A DNA stretch of 64,000 nucleotides from an uncultured Alphaproteobacteria bacterium (GTDB lineage: Bacteria; Pseudomonadota; Alphaproteobacteria; CADEGL01). The notes beneath the pieces were generated by a model. It ran no database searches. It was not told where the DNA came from and saw only the letters and a list, made by a program, of their open reading frames with translations. The stretch spans positions 23,533 to 87,532 of the forward strand of contig CADEGL010000009.1 in NCBI GenBank assembly GCA_902826885.1. Direction: 5' to 3'. The position numbers and the translations under genes are program-made. Below are positions 33,061 through 42,322 of the stretch, one piece after another; the stretch's first letter is position 1, and each line of letters begins with the position of its first letter.

Positions 33061-33073
33061 GGGAGACGTGTTC

Positions 33074-33703
33074 GTGATCGTTTTCAGGGCCTTGAGCGCG
33101 CTGCTTTCCTATCCCAGCGAGGAGGCGCGGGCGGCGTTGCCGGAGATTGCCGCGGTGATTACGTCTTCCCGCCTGATAGGCCCGCGCGAGCGGGCGGGCC
33201 TTCTCGCGCTCATCGCGGAGATAGCGAAGGGCGATACGCTGCGCGCCGAGGAAAATTATGTCGATCTGTTCGACCGCGGCCGCTCGCTGTCGTTGCATCT
33301 GTTCGAGCATCTGCACGGCGACGGCCGCGATCGCGGCAAGGCCATGGTGGAGCTAAAGCAGATCTACAACAACGCCGGCTTCGAACTCTCGCCGAAGGAG
33401 TTGCCGGACTATCTTCCGGTCATTCTCGAATATCTGAGCTGCCGTAACCTCGCCGAGGCGCGTGCGATGCTGTCGGATTGCGCGCATATCCTGGCATCGA
33501 TCGCCCGCTCGCTGCTGGCGCGCCGCAGCCCGTACGCCGCTGTGCCGCAGGCGCTTCTCGTCATGGTCGGCGAACAGCCAATCGATGTGGCGAAAGTGCT
33601 GCCAGTGCCGGAGCGGATCGAGCGGCTTGACGACGATTGGGCCGAACAGCCGGCATTCTCTGATGTGACGCCGCGCCGAGACGTGGCTGAAAGAGAGGTC
33701 TGA
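33074..33703 (+). CDS. narJ: Nitrate reductase assembly chaperone
   Basis: A 209-aa all-helical TorD/NarJ-family chaperone needed for molybdenum cofactor insertion into NarG. It has LLSYPSEEARAALPEI near the start, ENYVDLFDRGRSLSLHLFEH (the family's YV-FD-----LHLFEH core) and ELPDYLPVILEYLS. The start is GTG at 33074 because AAGGGAG lies 8 bases upstream; GTG at 33068 is too close to it. It lies between narH and narI, 2 bases before narI. Confidence 0.95.
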   Translation: MIVFRALSALLSYPSEEARAALPEIAAVITSSRLIGPRERAGLLALIAEIAKGDTLRAEENYVDLFDRGRSLSLHLFEHLHGDGRDRGKAMVELKQIYNNAGFELSPKELPDYLPVILEYLSCRNLAEARAMLSDCAHILASIARSLLARRSPYAAVPQALLVMVGEQPIDVAKVLPVPERIERLDDDWAEQPAFSDVTPRRDVAEREV

Positions 33704-33705
33704 TC

Positions 33706-34422
33706 ATGCTTTCCAGCAGCTACGTGAACACATTTCTCTTTGGCATCTATCCATATATCTGTCTTGTGGTGCTCCTGATCGGCAGCCTGATCCGGTTTGA
33801 CCGCGAGCCCTATACCTGGAAGAGCGATTCATCGCAGATACTGCGGAAGCGTCAGTTGCGGCTTGGCTCCAACTTGTTTCATTACGGTGTGATCACCGTT
33901 ATTTTTGGACACTTTGTCGGCTTCCTGGCGCCGCATTGGATGGTCGATTGGGCGCTCGATGCGGCGTCTCACCAGCTTCTCGCCATGGTGATCGGTGGCA
34001 TCGCGGGGGTTGTGGCCATCATCGGTCTGACGATCTTGATTCATCGCCGTCTCGCGGACCCGCGTATCCGGCTCAACAGCCGCAAATGGGATATCGCAAT
34101 CACGCTCATGCTGTGGCTTCAACTGGCGCTTGGCTTGCTTACCGTTCCCCTCTCCGCCCGTCACATGGACGGCAGCATGTTCGTGACGCTGACAGATTAC
34201 GTCAAAGGCGTTGTTACCCTAGATGGTTCCGCGGCGGCGTTGATGATAGGGGTGCCGCTCACTTACAAGCTGCATATCCTGCTTGGCTTCACGTTGTTCC
34301 TGGTTTCGCCGTTCACCCGCATGATCCATATATGGAGCGGTGCAGGGGTGATATCTTATCTATTCCGCCCATATCAGATCGTGCGCACGCCGAAAACACG
34401 GGCGCGAGAGTCGCGATCGTGA
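33706..34422 (+). CDS. narI: Respiratory nitrate reductase gamma subunit (cytochrome b)
   Basis: A 238-aa membrane subunit with five transmembrane segments that takes electrons from quinol. The haem-binding histidine pairs are at H59 and H69 (LFHYGVITVIFGHF) and H190 and H208 (YKLHILLG and RMIHIWSG), matching the four ligands of E. coli NarI closely in position. It anchors NarGH to the inner membrane. Its TGA overlaps the GTG of the following isomerase gene. Confidence 0.97.
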   Translation: MLSSSYVNTFLFGIYPYICLVVLLIGSLIRFDREPYTWKSDSSQILRKRQLRLGSNLFHYGVITVIFGHFVGFLAPHWMVDWALDAASHQLLAMVIGGIAGVVAIIGLTILIHRRLADPRIRLNSRKWDIAITLMLWLQLALGLLTVPLSARHMDGSMFVTLTDYVKGVVTLDGSAAALMIGVPLTYKLHILLGFTLFLVSPFTRMIHIWSGAGVISYLFRPYQIVRTPKTRARESRS

Positions 34423-35138
34423 CCGTCTCGGTCAATGGCGTCGAGGTTCCAGTCGAAGGCGCGGCCTCGCCCGAATTCGCGGCAACGCGGGAGTTGCTTC
34501 GTCAGCGCGCAAGCGCGCTCGGCTTGATCTCTGCGGAAGCCCGGGAGGAAAGCGAAGTCGAGGTCGCGATCGAAGCCTTGCTCGAGCGGGAGGTTGTGAT
34601 ACCGGCGCCGACGGAAGCCGAGTGTCTGCGTTATTACGAGCAGAATCCCATGGTGTTCGAGAGCGGTGATCTCGTGCACGCCCGGCATATCCTGTTCCAA
34701 GTGACGGCGCGCGTGAACGTGCCGGAAATACGCGCCCGCGCCGAAAATGCGCTCAACGCGTTACTTGCCGATCCCGGCCGTTTTCCGGCCCTGGCCGCGG
34801 AGCTCTCCAACTGTCCTTCCGGTCAGCAGGGCGGCAACCTCGGGCAGATCGGGCGCGGCGATACCGTACCGGAGTTCGAGAAGGCGTTGTTCCGGCTCGG
34901 ACCAACTGGGCTGCTGCCGGAGTTGGTAAAGACACGTCACGGTTTCCATGTTGTTGCGGTCGACCGGCGGATCCCCGGAACGAAGCTCCCCTTCGATACC
35001 GTCGGCCAGGACATCGCGGAAGTTCTTCGCGCCACCGTCGAAAAACGGGCACTTCATCAATATGTCCGCATTCTCGCGGGGAAGGCGGACATCATCGGAG
35101 CAGACCTCCAGGGGACGGAGGTGCCGCTCGTTCAGTAA
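34419..35138 (+). CDS. Parvulin-type peptidyl-prolyl isomerase of the nar operon
   Basis: A 239-aa protein of the PpiC/NifM family. The parvulin domain reads VHARHILFQVTARVNVPEIR, FPALAAELSNCPSGQQGGNL, IGRGDTVPEFEKALFRL and VKTRHGFHVVAVDRRIPG, all typical. It has no signal peptide, so it acts in the cytoplasm. The start is GTG at 34419, overlapping the narI stop (GTGA). Parvulins at the end of narGHJI operons are known in several proteobacteria and presumably help fold or mature the reductase, as NifM does for nitrogenase iron protein; the client here is inferred. Confidence 0.9.
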   Translation: MTVSVNGVEVPVEGAASPEFAATRELLRQRASALGLISAEAREESEVEVAIEALLEREVVIPAPTEAECLRYYEQNPMVFESGDLVHARHILFQVTARVNVPEIRARAENALNALLADPGRFPALAAELSNCPSGQQGGNLGQIGRGDTVPEFEKALFRLGPTGLLPELVKTRHGFHVVAVDRRIPGTKLPFDTVGQDIAEVLRATVEKRALHQYVRILAGKADIIGADLQGTEVPLVQ

Positions 35139-35152
35139 GGGGGGAAGCTGGT

Positions 35153-35226
35153 TGGTTGGGGGACTAGGATTCGAACCTAGACTGGCGGAGTCAGAGTCCG
35201 CTGTCCTACCATTAGACGATCCCCCA
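35153..35226 (-). tRNA. tRNA-Gln (anticodon CTG)
   Basis: Read on the minus strand, a full cloverleaf is present. The acceptor stem is TGGGGGA/TCCCCCA, and the D-arm contains AATGGTAGGAC. The anticodon stem is GCGGA/TCCGC around loop CTCTGAC, with anticodon CTG at plus-strand 35192-35194. The T-arm is CTAGG-TTCGAAT-CCTAG. The discriminator A and an encoded CCA lie at 35153-35156. The TGGGGGA start is typical of glutamine tRNAs. It is convergent with the nar operon, only 14 bases from its last stop codon. Confidence 0.96.
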
Positions 35227-35283
35227 CCAGGGCGGTGGTCTGCGGCGCTGGGGCGCTAAGGCCGAAATCGCAGGCAGGGCTTG

Positions 35284-35312
35284 GACATAGACCGGGCGAC
35301 CCGGCCCGTCAA
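35284..35312 (-). promoter_or_regulatory. Candidate promoter of tRNA-Gln
   Basis: On the minus strand TTGACG (complement of 35307-35312) and TATGTC (complement of 35284-35289) are separated by 17 bases, about 50 bases upstream of the tRNA 5' end. The -35 is good and the -10 is moderate. Confidence 0.5.
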
Positions 35313-35341
35313 GCTACCCCGCGCGGCTACTTTGACGGGCC
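35303..35341. repeat. 10-bp inverted repeat with 19-base loop
   Basis: GGCCCGTCAA at 35303-35312 and TTGACGGGCC at 35332-35341 are exact reverse complements. The left arm is also the -35 region of the candidate tRNA-Gln promoter. It lies in the gap between tRNA-Gln and the divergent ppx/gppA gene. Confidence 0.5.
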
Positions 35342-35452
35342 GGCGATTCCGCCAATCTTGCCCGATAAGGTCTTTCTACACCCTTCCTGTCCTGCCCGAA
35401 TTTCGGTAGACCGTTTCCAAGCGCAAAATGGCGGCTGGCCTTCTAGGAGGCC

Positions 35453-36466
35453 ATGCCGGCCGGCGGAGTTGGCATGAATCCACGCGGCGGGACAGCGGGG
35501 GAGAACGGGGTGGCCGAGGGCCACGTCTACGCCGCGCTCGACCTTGGCACCAACAACTGTCGCCTTCTGATCGCGCGGCCGACGCGCGGGGGCTTCCGTG
35601 TCATCGATTCCTTTTCGCGCATCGTCCGCCTGGGCGAGGGGTTGGGCGCGAACGGGCGTCTGGGCGAGCCCGCGGTCGAGCGCGCCATCGCTGCCCTCAA
35701 GGTCTGCGCCGGCAAGATCAAACGGCGGGGCGTCACGCGGGCCCGCCACGTGGCGACCGAAGCCTGCCGGCGCGCCGCCAATGGCGACGATTTCCTGGCC
35801 AAGGTTTCGGCGGAAACCGGCATCGCGTTCGAGATCATCTCGGCCGAGGAGGAGGCGGCCCTGGCGCTTGCCGGCTGCGCGCCCTTGATCGAGAACGGCG
35901 CCTCCCACGCGCTGGTGTTCGACATCGGCGGCGGTTCCACCGAGGTGGCTTGGGCCGAAGTGGGGGCGGAGCCGCGCATCATCGATTCCCTGTCGCTGCC
36001 ATGCGGCGTCGTGGATATGAGCGAGCGTTACGACGGCCGCGATGTCGTGCCGGAGGCCTATCGGGCAATGATCGGCGAGGTGGCCGCGCGCCTCGCGCCG
36101 TTCGAGGCGCGCAACGGCATCCGCGCGCGGGTGGCCGGCGGCGGCGTGCAGATGATCGGCACGTCGGGCACGGTCACCACGCTGATGGGCATGCTGCTCG
36201 ACCTGCCGCGTTACGACCGCGCGCGGGTGGACGGCACGCGGCTGGAATTCGACGCCATGTGGGCCGTCGCCGACCGGCTCCTGGGCATGGATTACGACAC
36301 GCGCGCGGCGCATCCCTGCATCCTGGGCGCGCGCGCCGAGTTCGTCATTCCCGGCACCGCGATCTTGGCCGCCATCTGCGAAACCTGGCCGGTCGGCCGC
36401 GTGACGGTGGCCGACCGGGGTCTGCGCGAAGGCATTTTGCTCCACCTGATGGCGGACCAGCGATGA
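35453..36466 (+). CDS. ppx: Ppx/GppA-family exopolyphosphatase
   Basis: A 337-aa phosphatase of the ASKHA fold acting on polyphosphate or pppGpp. It has the phosphate-1 motif YAALDLGTNNCRLLIARP, IVRLGEGL, ATEACRRAANGDDFLAK and EIISAEEEAALALAG, the phosphate-2 motif FDIGGGSTEVAW, and SLPCGVV. It is a short form without the C-terminal HD domain of E. coli enzymes, as is common in alphaproteobacteria. The ATG at 35453 has AGGAGG only 2 bases upstream; an in-frame ATG at 35474 with GGAG 5 bases upstream is a good alternative. It overlaps the rlmE start by 4 bases. Confidence 0.92.
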   Translation: MPAGGVGMNPRGGTAGENGVAEGHVYAALDLGTNNCRLLIARPTRGGFRVIDSFSRIVRLGEGLGANGRLGEPAVERAIAALKVCAGKIKRRGVTRARHVATEACRRAANGDDFLAKVSAETGIAFEIISAEEEAALALAGCAPLIENGASHALVFDIGGGSTEVAWAEVGAEPRIIDSLSLPCGVVDMSERYDGRDVVPEAYRAMIGEVAARLAPFEARNGIRARVAGGGVQMIGTSGTVTTLMGMLLDLPRYDRARVDGTRLEFDAMWAVADRLLGMDYDTRAAHPCILGARAEFVIPGTAILAAICETWPVGRVTVADRGLREGILLHLMADQR

Positions 36467-37122
36467 AGACACTGAAGGACGGTAAGCGGCGGACGACCTC
36501 GTCGCGCCGCTGGCTGGAGCGTCAACTGTCCGATCCCTTCGTCGCCGAGGCTAAGCGCCAGGGTTATCGCAGCCGCGCGGCGCTCAAACTCGTGGAGATG
36601 GAGGCCAAGGCCAAGCTTCTGCGCCCGGGGCGGCGCGTCGTCGATTTGGGTGCCGCGCCCGGCGGCTGGACCCAGGTCGCGGTCGAGCGGGTGAAGCCGG
36701 CGCCGGGAAAGGGCGCGGTCGTCGCCATCGACATCACGCCCATGGCGGCCATCGGGGATGCGACGCTGCTCGAACTCGATGCCTTCGCGCCGGACGCCCC
36801 CCAACGCATCCTAGAGGCGCTGGGCGGGCCGGCCGATATTCTGCTAAGCGACATGGCGCCGCCCGCGACCGGCCATGGCTCCACCGACCATCTGCGCAGC
36901 ATGGCACTGGCCGAGGCGGCGCTGGCGCTGGCGGACGATCTCCTGCGTCCGGGCGGGGGCTTTCTCGTGAAGATTCTGCAGGGTGGCGGCGAGGTGGAGT
37001 ACGAACGACTCATGCGCCGGAAGTTCGAAGGGACGCGCCGCTTGAAGCCTGCGTCCAGCCGCGCCGATTCGCGCGAAATCTACATGCTGGGCACCGGCTT
37101 CCGCGGGCCGGGCATCAACTAG
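36463..37122 (+). CDS. rlmE: 23S rRNA 2'-O-methyltransferase RlmE (FtsJ)
   Basis: A 219-aa methyltransferase modifying a uridine of the 23S rRNA A-loop. It has YRSRAALKLVEM with the first catalytic Lys, the SAM motif VVDLGAAPGGWTQVA, LLSDMAPPATGHGSTDH with the catalytic Asp, FLVKILQGG with the second Lys, and RADSREIYML with the Glu, completing the K-D-K-E tetrad. The ATG at 36463 overlaps the ppx stop. The ppx-rlmE-guaB order is common in alphaproteobacteria. Confidence 0.96.
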   Translation: MKTLKDGKRRTTSSRRWLERQLSDPFVAEAKRQGYRSRAALKLVEMEAKAKLLRPGRRVVDLGAAPGGWTQVAVERVKPAPGKGAVVAIDITPMAAIGDATLLELDAFAPDAPQRILEALGGPADILLSDMAPPATGHGSTDHLRSMALAEAALALADDLLRPGGGFLVKILQGGGEVEYERLMRRKFEGTRRLKPASSRADSREIYMLGTGFRGPGIN

Positions 37123-37212
37123 GCTCGGCCCCTTGCCCGCCGTCCAACCGAGGCGTATCTGACCCGGAAACCACTGCAAATCCGGAGATGGGGGCGCCGG
37201 CCGCTCCGATGA

Positions 37213-38727
<1,515 letters not shown>

Positions 38728-38791
38728 CGCGGAGAGCCAAGCTCCCGCGCACCGTCCTTCCCCAGCAAAGTGCGTCCGAAGCAGGTGCGGC

Positions 38792-40069
38792 ATGACGCCG
38801 GGCGCGCGCCTTCAGGCCGCCATCGAACTGCTCGACGCGATCGACGCGGACGGCCGCCCGCCGGACCGGCTGATGACGGCTTATACCCGCGCGCGCCGCT
38901 ATATGGGCGGAGGCGACCGGGCGGCGGTGCGCGAGCGCGTCTACGGCGTCATGCGGCGGCGTGCGCGGCTGGATTGGTGGCTGCGGCAAACCGCGCCAAG
39001 CCTGCCACGCGATGGGCGCCGCCGCGTGATCGCCGACCTGGCGCTGACGGACCAGGCCGAAGCCCCCGCGCTGGCCGCGTTGTTCGACGGCGGCCAGTAC
39101 CGCGCGGCGCCGCTGGTTTCGGACGAGGCCGCGCTGTTCGCCACGCTCCGGGGAAAATCGCTCGACGACACGGCGCAACCGGAATCCGTGCGCGCCGAGG
39201 CGCCCGAGGCGCTGTGGTCTGAATTGTCCGCGTTGGGCGTGGCCGAGCTTCAGGCGCTCAACCGCCCGGCCACCGTCGATCTAAGGGTCAACGCGCTGAA
39301 AGCGACGCGCGACGAAGCCATCGCGGCGCTGCGGGCGGAAGGCATCGCGTCGAGCGCGACCGGCCTATCGCCCTGGGGTCTGCGATTGGACAAGCCCGCC
39401 GCGCTGGACCAGGTGAAATCGTTCCGCGCCGGATTGATCGAGGTGCAGGATGAGGCCTCGCAAGTGGCGGCGCTTCTGACCGGCGCCAGGCCGGACATGG
39501 TCGTGGTGGATTTCTGCGCGGGCGCGGGCGGCAAGACACTGGCGCTGGCCGCTTCGATGGAAAACCGGGGCCGCATCCTGGCCTGTGACATCGCACCCGA
39601 GCGGTTGGCGCGCATGGTGCCGCGGCTTGCGCGGGCGGGTGTCACGATCGTCGAAACCGATGCGGGTGGGGGGGCGCCGGCAACCGCCGACCGCGTGCTG
39701 GTCGACGCGCCTTGCAGCGGCAGCGGCACCTGGCGGCGCGATCCCGCCGCCAAATGGCGGCTGACGCGCGAGCGGCTTGCGGAGCTTGTGGCGTTGCAAG
39801 CCGATATTCTGGCCCAAGCGGCGCCGTTGGTGCGGCAAGGCGGCCGGCTGGTCTATGCGGTATGCTCGCTGATCGAAGCGGAGGGCAGCGCGCAAGTGCG
39901 GCGTTTTCTCGAAACCCATCCTTCATTCGCGCCTCTGCCCGCGCACGGCCTTTGGCCGGAGACCATCGGCGGCGGCGCGCCCGAGGGATGTGGCGAGTTC
40001 CTGCGTCTGACTCCCGCGCGTGATGGTACCGACGGTTTCTTCGCCGCCGTTCTGGAGCGGCGGTCATGA
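38792..40069 (+). CDS. RsmB/NOP-family RNA m5C methyltransferase
   Basis: A 425-aa protein with an N-terminal NusB-like helical region (ARRYMGGGDRAAVRERVYGV) and a C-terminal Rossmann methyltransferase domain. The domain has DFCAGAGGKTLALAASM (SAM site), VDAPCSGSGTWRRDP (with one catalytic Cys) and LVYAVCSLIEAEG (with the second Cys). These are the two cysteines of rRNA or tRNA cytosine-5 methyltransferases. It may be RsmB-like (16S C967) or another member; the exact target is uncertain. It overlaps the next gene by 4 bases. Confidence 0.9.
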   Translation: MTPGARLQAAIELLDAIDADGRPPDRLMTAYTRARRYMGGGDRAAVRERVYGVMRRRARLDWWLRQTAPSLPRDGRRRVIADLALTDQAEAPALAALFDGGQYRAAPLVSDEAALFATLRGKSLDDTAQPESVRAEAPEALWSELSALGVAELQALNRPATVDLRVNALKATRDEAIAALRAEGIASSATGLSPWGLRLDKPAALDQVKSFRAGLIEVQDEASQVAALLTGARPDMVVVDFCAGAGGKTLALAASMENRGRILACDIAPERLARMVPRLARAGVTIVETDAGGGAPATADRVLVDAPCSGSGTWRRDPAAKWRLTRERLAELVALQADILAQAAPLVRQGGRLVYAVCSLIEAEGSAQVRRFLETHPSFAPLPAHGLWPETIGGGAPEGCGEFLRLTPARDGTDGFFAAVLERRS

Positions 40070-40608
40070 CCGGCTTTCTTTCGCGCGCGGAAGCCCGCAT
40101 CCGGCCTGCCGACGGCCAGGATGCCGAGGCCGTGGCGCGCATCTTCGTCGAGACCTGGCAGGCCGCTTACCCCGGCATCCTGGCCGAGCGGGTGCTGACC
40201 GGCCTTTCGGTCGAGCGGCAGTTCGCCTATTGGCGCGGCGTCATCGCCGGGCGCGAGCAGACCGTCTTCGTCGCCGACTCCCAGGGCGTCGTCGGCTTCG
40301 CGGCCTGCGGCGTGGCGCGCCCTCGCCTGGCCGGCTACCGCGGCGAGGTGTTCACGCTTTACATATTGCCGGACCGCCAGGGCGAGGGGATCGGCCGCGC
40401 GTTGTTCTCCGTGGCGCTCACCCGCCTGGCCAAACGCGATCTCATGCCCGCTTTGGTCTGGGTGCTGGCCGACAATCCGGCTCGTTTCTTCTACGAGCGC
40501 CTCGGCGGCAAGCGCGCGGGCGAACGCGACGACAAACTGGGCGACAAGCCGCACCGCGAAATCGCGTATGGCTGGTCCGCCGTTCCCACTCCCACCGATC
40601 CTTGTTAG
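40066..40608 (+). CDS. GNAT-family N-acetyltransferase
   Basis: A 180-aa acetyltransferase. It has [20 protein letters not shown] at the start, typical of GNATs, with W-AAYPGIL, and [20 protein letters not shown] carrying the acetyl-CoA pyrophosphate loop Q/R-x-x-G-x-[22 protein letters not shown] and GWS close the fold. The substrate is unknown. The ATG overlaps the methyltransferase stop and guaA follows after 10 bases, so it is inside the purine operon by position only. Confidence 0.9.
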   Translation: MTGFLSRAEARIRPADGQDAEAVARIFVETWQAAYPGILAERVLTGLSVERQFAYWRGVIAGREQTVFVADSQGVVGFAACGVARPRLAGYRGEVFTLYILPDRQGEGIGRALFSVALTRLAKRDLMPALVWVLADNPARFFYERLGGKRAGERDDKLGDKPHREIAYGWSAVPTPTDPC

Positions 40609-40618
40609 GACTCCGACC

Positions 40619-42166
40619 ATGACCGACCGTGTCCTCATTCTCGATTTCGGCTCGCAAGTCACCCAACTCATCGCGCGCCGCGTGCGCGAAAGCGGCGTTT
40701 ATTGCGAGATTCTGCCCTACAGCGTGAGCGACGACCGTGTGCGTGCCTTTGCGCCCAAGGCCATCATTCTTTCCGGCGGCCCGGCCTCGGTGACCGAGGC
40801 GGACACGCCGCGCGCGCCCAATTCCGTGTTCGAATTGGGCGTGCCCGTGTTCGGCATCTGCTACGGCCAGCAGACGCTGTGTCATCAGCTCGGGGGCGAA
40901 GTGCAGGGTTCGGACCACCGCGAGTTCGGCCGCGCCGTGGTCGACCTGATCGGCGACAGCCCGCTCTTCAACGGGGCGTGGAAGAAGGGCGGCCACGAGA
41001 CCGTGTGGATGAGCCACGGCGACCGCGTGACGCGTATGCCCGAAGGCTTCCGCGTCCTGGGTACGAGCGAAGGCGCGCCGTTCGCCCTGATCGGCGACGA
41101 CAAGCGCCACTATTACGGCTCGATGTTCCATCCCGAGGTGGTGCACACGGCCCATGGCGGCGAGCTGATCAAAGCCTTCACCCACGGCGTGGCGGGCTGC
41201 AAGGCCGAATGGTCCATGGCGGCCTTCCGCGCCCAGGCCATCGCGCGCATTCGCGAGCAGGTCGGCAAGGGCCGCGTCGTCTGCGGCCTGTCGGGCGGTG
41301 TCGATTCGTCCGTCGCCGCGGTCTTGATCCACGAGGCCATCGGCGACCAGCTCACCTGCATCTTCGTCGACCACGGCTTGTTGCGCGCGGGCGAGGCGGA
41401 GGAGGTGGTGAAGCTGTTCCGTGGCCACTACAACATTCCGCTGGTTCACCGTGATGCGAGCGATCTGTTCCTCTCGCGCTTGGCCGGCGTCTCGGACCCC
41501 GAGCAGAAGCGCAAGATCATCGGCGCCACCTTCATCGACGTGTTCGACGAGGAGGCCAAGAAGATCGGCGGCGCCGATTTCCTCGCGCAAGGCACGCTCT
41601 ATCCCGACGTGATCGAATCGATCGCCCCCTCGGGCGGCCCCAGCGTGACGATCAAGAGCCACCACAACGTGGGCGGCCTGCCCGCGCGCATGAAGATGAA
41701 GCTGGTCGAACCCTTGCGCGAGTTGTTCAAGGACGAGGTGCGGGCGCTGGGCCGCGAGCTGGGCTTGCCGCACACGCTGGTCGGCCGCCACCCGTTCCCC
41801 GGGCCGGGCCTGGCCATCCGCGTGCTGGGCGCGATCACGCCCGAGGCGCTGGAGGTGTTGCGCAAGGCCGATGCGATCTATCTGGAAGAGATCCGCGCCG
41901 CCGGCCTTTACGACGCCATCTGGCAGGCCTTCGCCGTTCTCTTGCCCGTGCGCACCGTGGGCGTCATGGGCGACGCGCGCTCCTACGAGAATGTCTGCGC
42001 GCTGCGCGCCGTGACCTCGACCGACGGCATGACCGCCGATTCCTATCCCTTCGAACACGCCTTCCTGTCGCGCGTGGCGACCCGCATCGTTAACGAAGTG
42101 CGCGGCATCAACCGCGTGACCTACGACTGCACGTCCAAGCCGCCGGGGACGATTGAGTGGGAGTGA
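40619..42166 (+). CDS. guaA: GMP synthase (glutamine-hydrolysing)
   Basis: A 515-aa two-domain enzyme converting XMP to GMP. The class I amidotransferase domain has [16 protein letters not shown] with the nucleophilic Cys and [12 protein letters not shown] with the catalytic His and Glu. The ATP pyrophosphatase domain has [16 protein letters not shown]. The dimerisation domain has [24 protein letters not shown] and [14 protein letters not shown] at the C-terminus. The start is ATG 40619; the frame is open a little further upstream through the GNAT gene. Confidence 0.98.
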   Translation: MTDRVLILDFGSQVTQLIARRVRESGVYCEILPYSVSDDRVRAFAPKAIILSGGPASVTEADTPRAPNSVFELGVPVFGICYGQQTLCHQLGGEVQGSDHREFGRAVVDLIGDSPLFNGAWKKGGHETVWMSHGDRVTRMPEGFRVLGTSEGAPFALIGDDKRHYYGSMFHPEVVHTAHGGELIKAFTHGVAGCKAEWSMAAFRAQAIARIREQVGKGRVVCGLSGGVDSSVAAVLIHEAIGDQLTCIFVDHGLLRAGEAEEVVKLFRGHYNIPLVHRDASDLFLSRLAGVSDPEQKRKIIGATFIDVFDEEAKKIGGADFLAQGTLYPDVIESIAPSGGPSVTIKSHHNVGGLPARMKMKLVEPLRELFKDEVRALGRELGLPHTLVGRHPFPGPGLAIRVLGAITPEALEVLRKADAIYLEEIRAAGLYDAIWQAFAVLLPVRTVGVMGDARSYENVCALRAVTSTDGMTADSYPFEHAFLSRVATRIVNEVRGINRVTYDCTSKPPGTIEWE

Positions 42167-42235
42167 TTCAGAGCCCGTCGAGGATATCCCGCAGTATCCC
42201 ATTCTCCCCTTCGAGCCACTGAGATTGGTAACAAA

Positions 42236-42259
42236 ATAGCCGATCCATTCGGCGGCTAT
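42236..42259. terminator. Possible hairpin downstream of guaA
   Basis: ATAGCCG and CGGCTAT form a 7-bp stem with a 10-base loop, 70 bases after the guaA stop and 63 bases before the convergent DUF748 gene end. There is no T-run, so a terminator role is only tentative. Confidence 0.3.
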
Positions 42260-42322
42260 CGGCCTGTATGGATCGCAGTCGACGGACCGGCCGACGGTGT
42301 TTCCATCTAAAGCAATGCCGCA

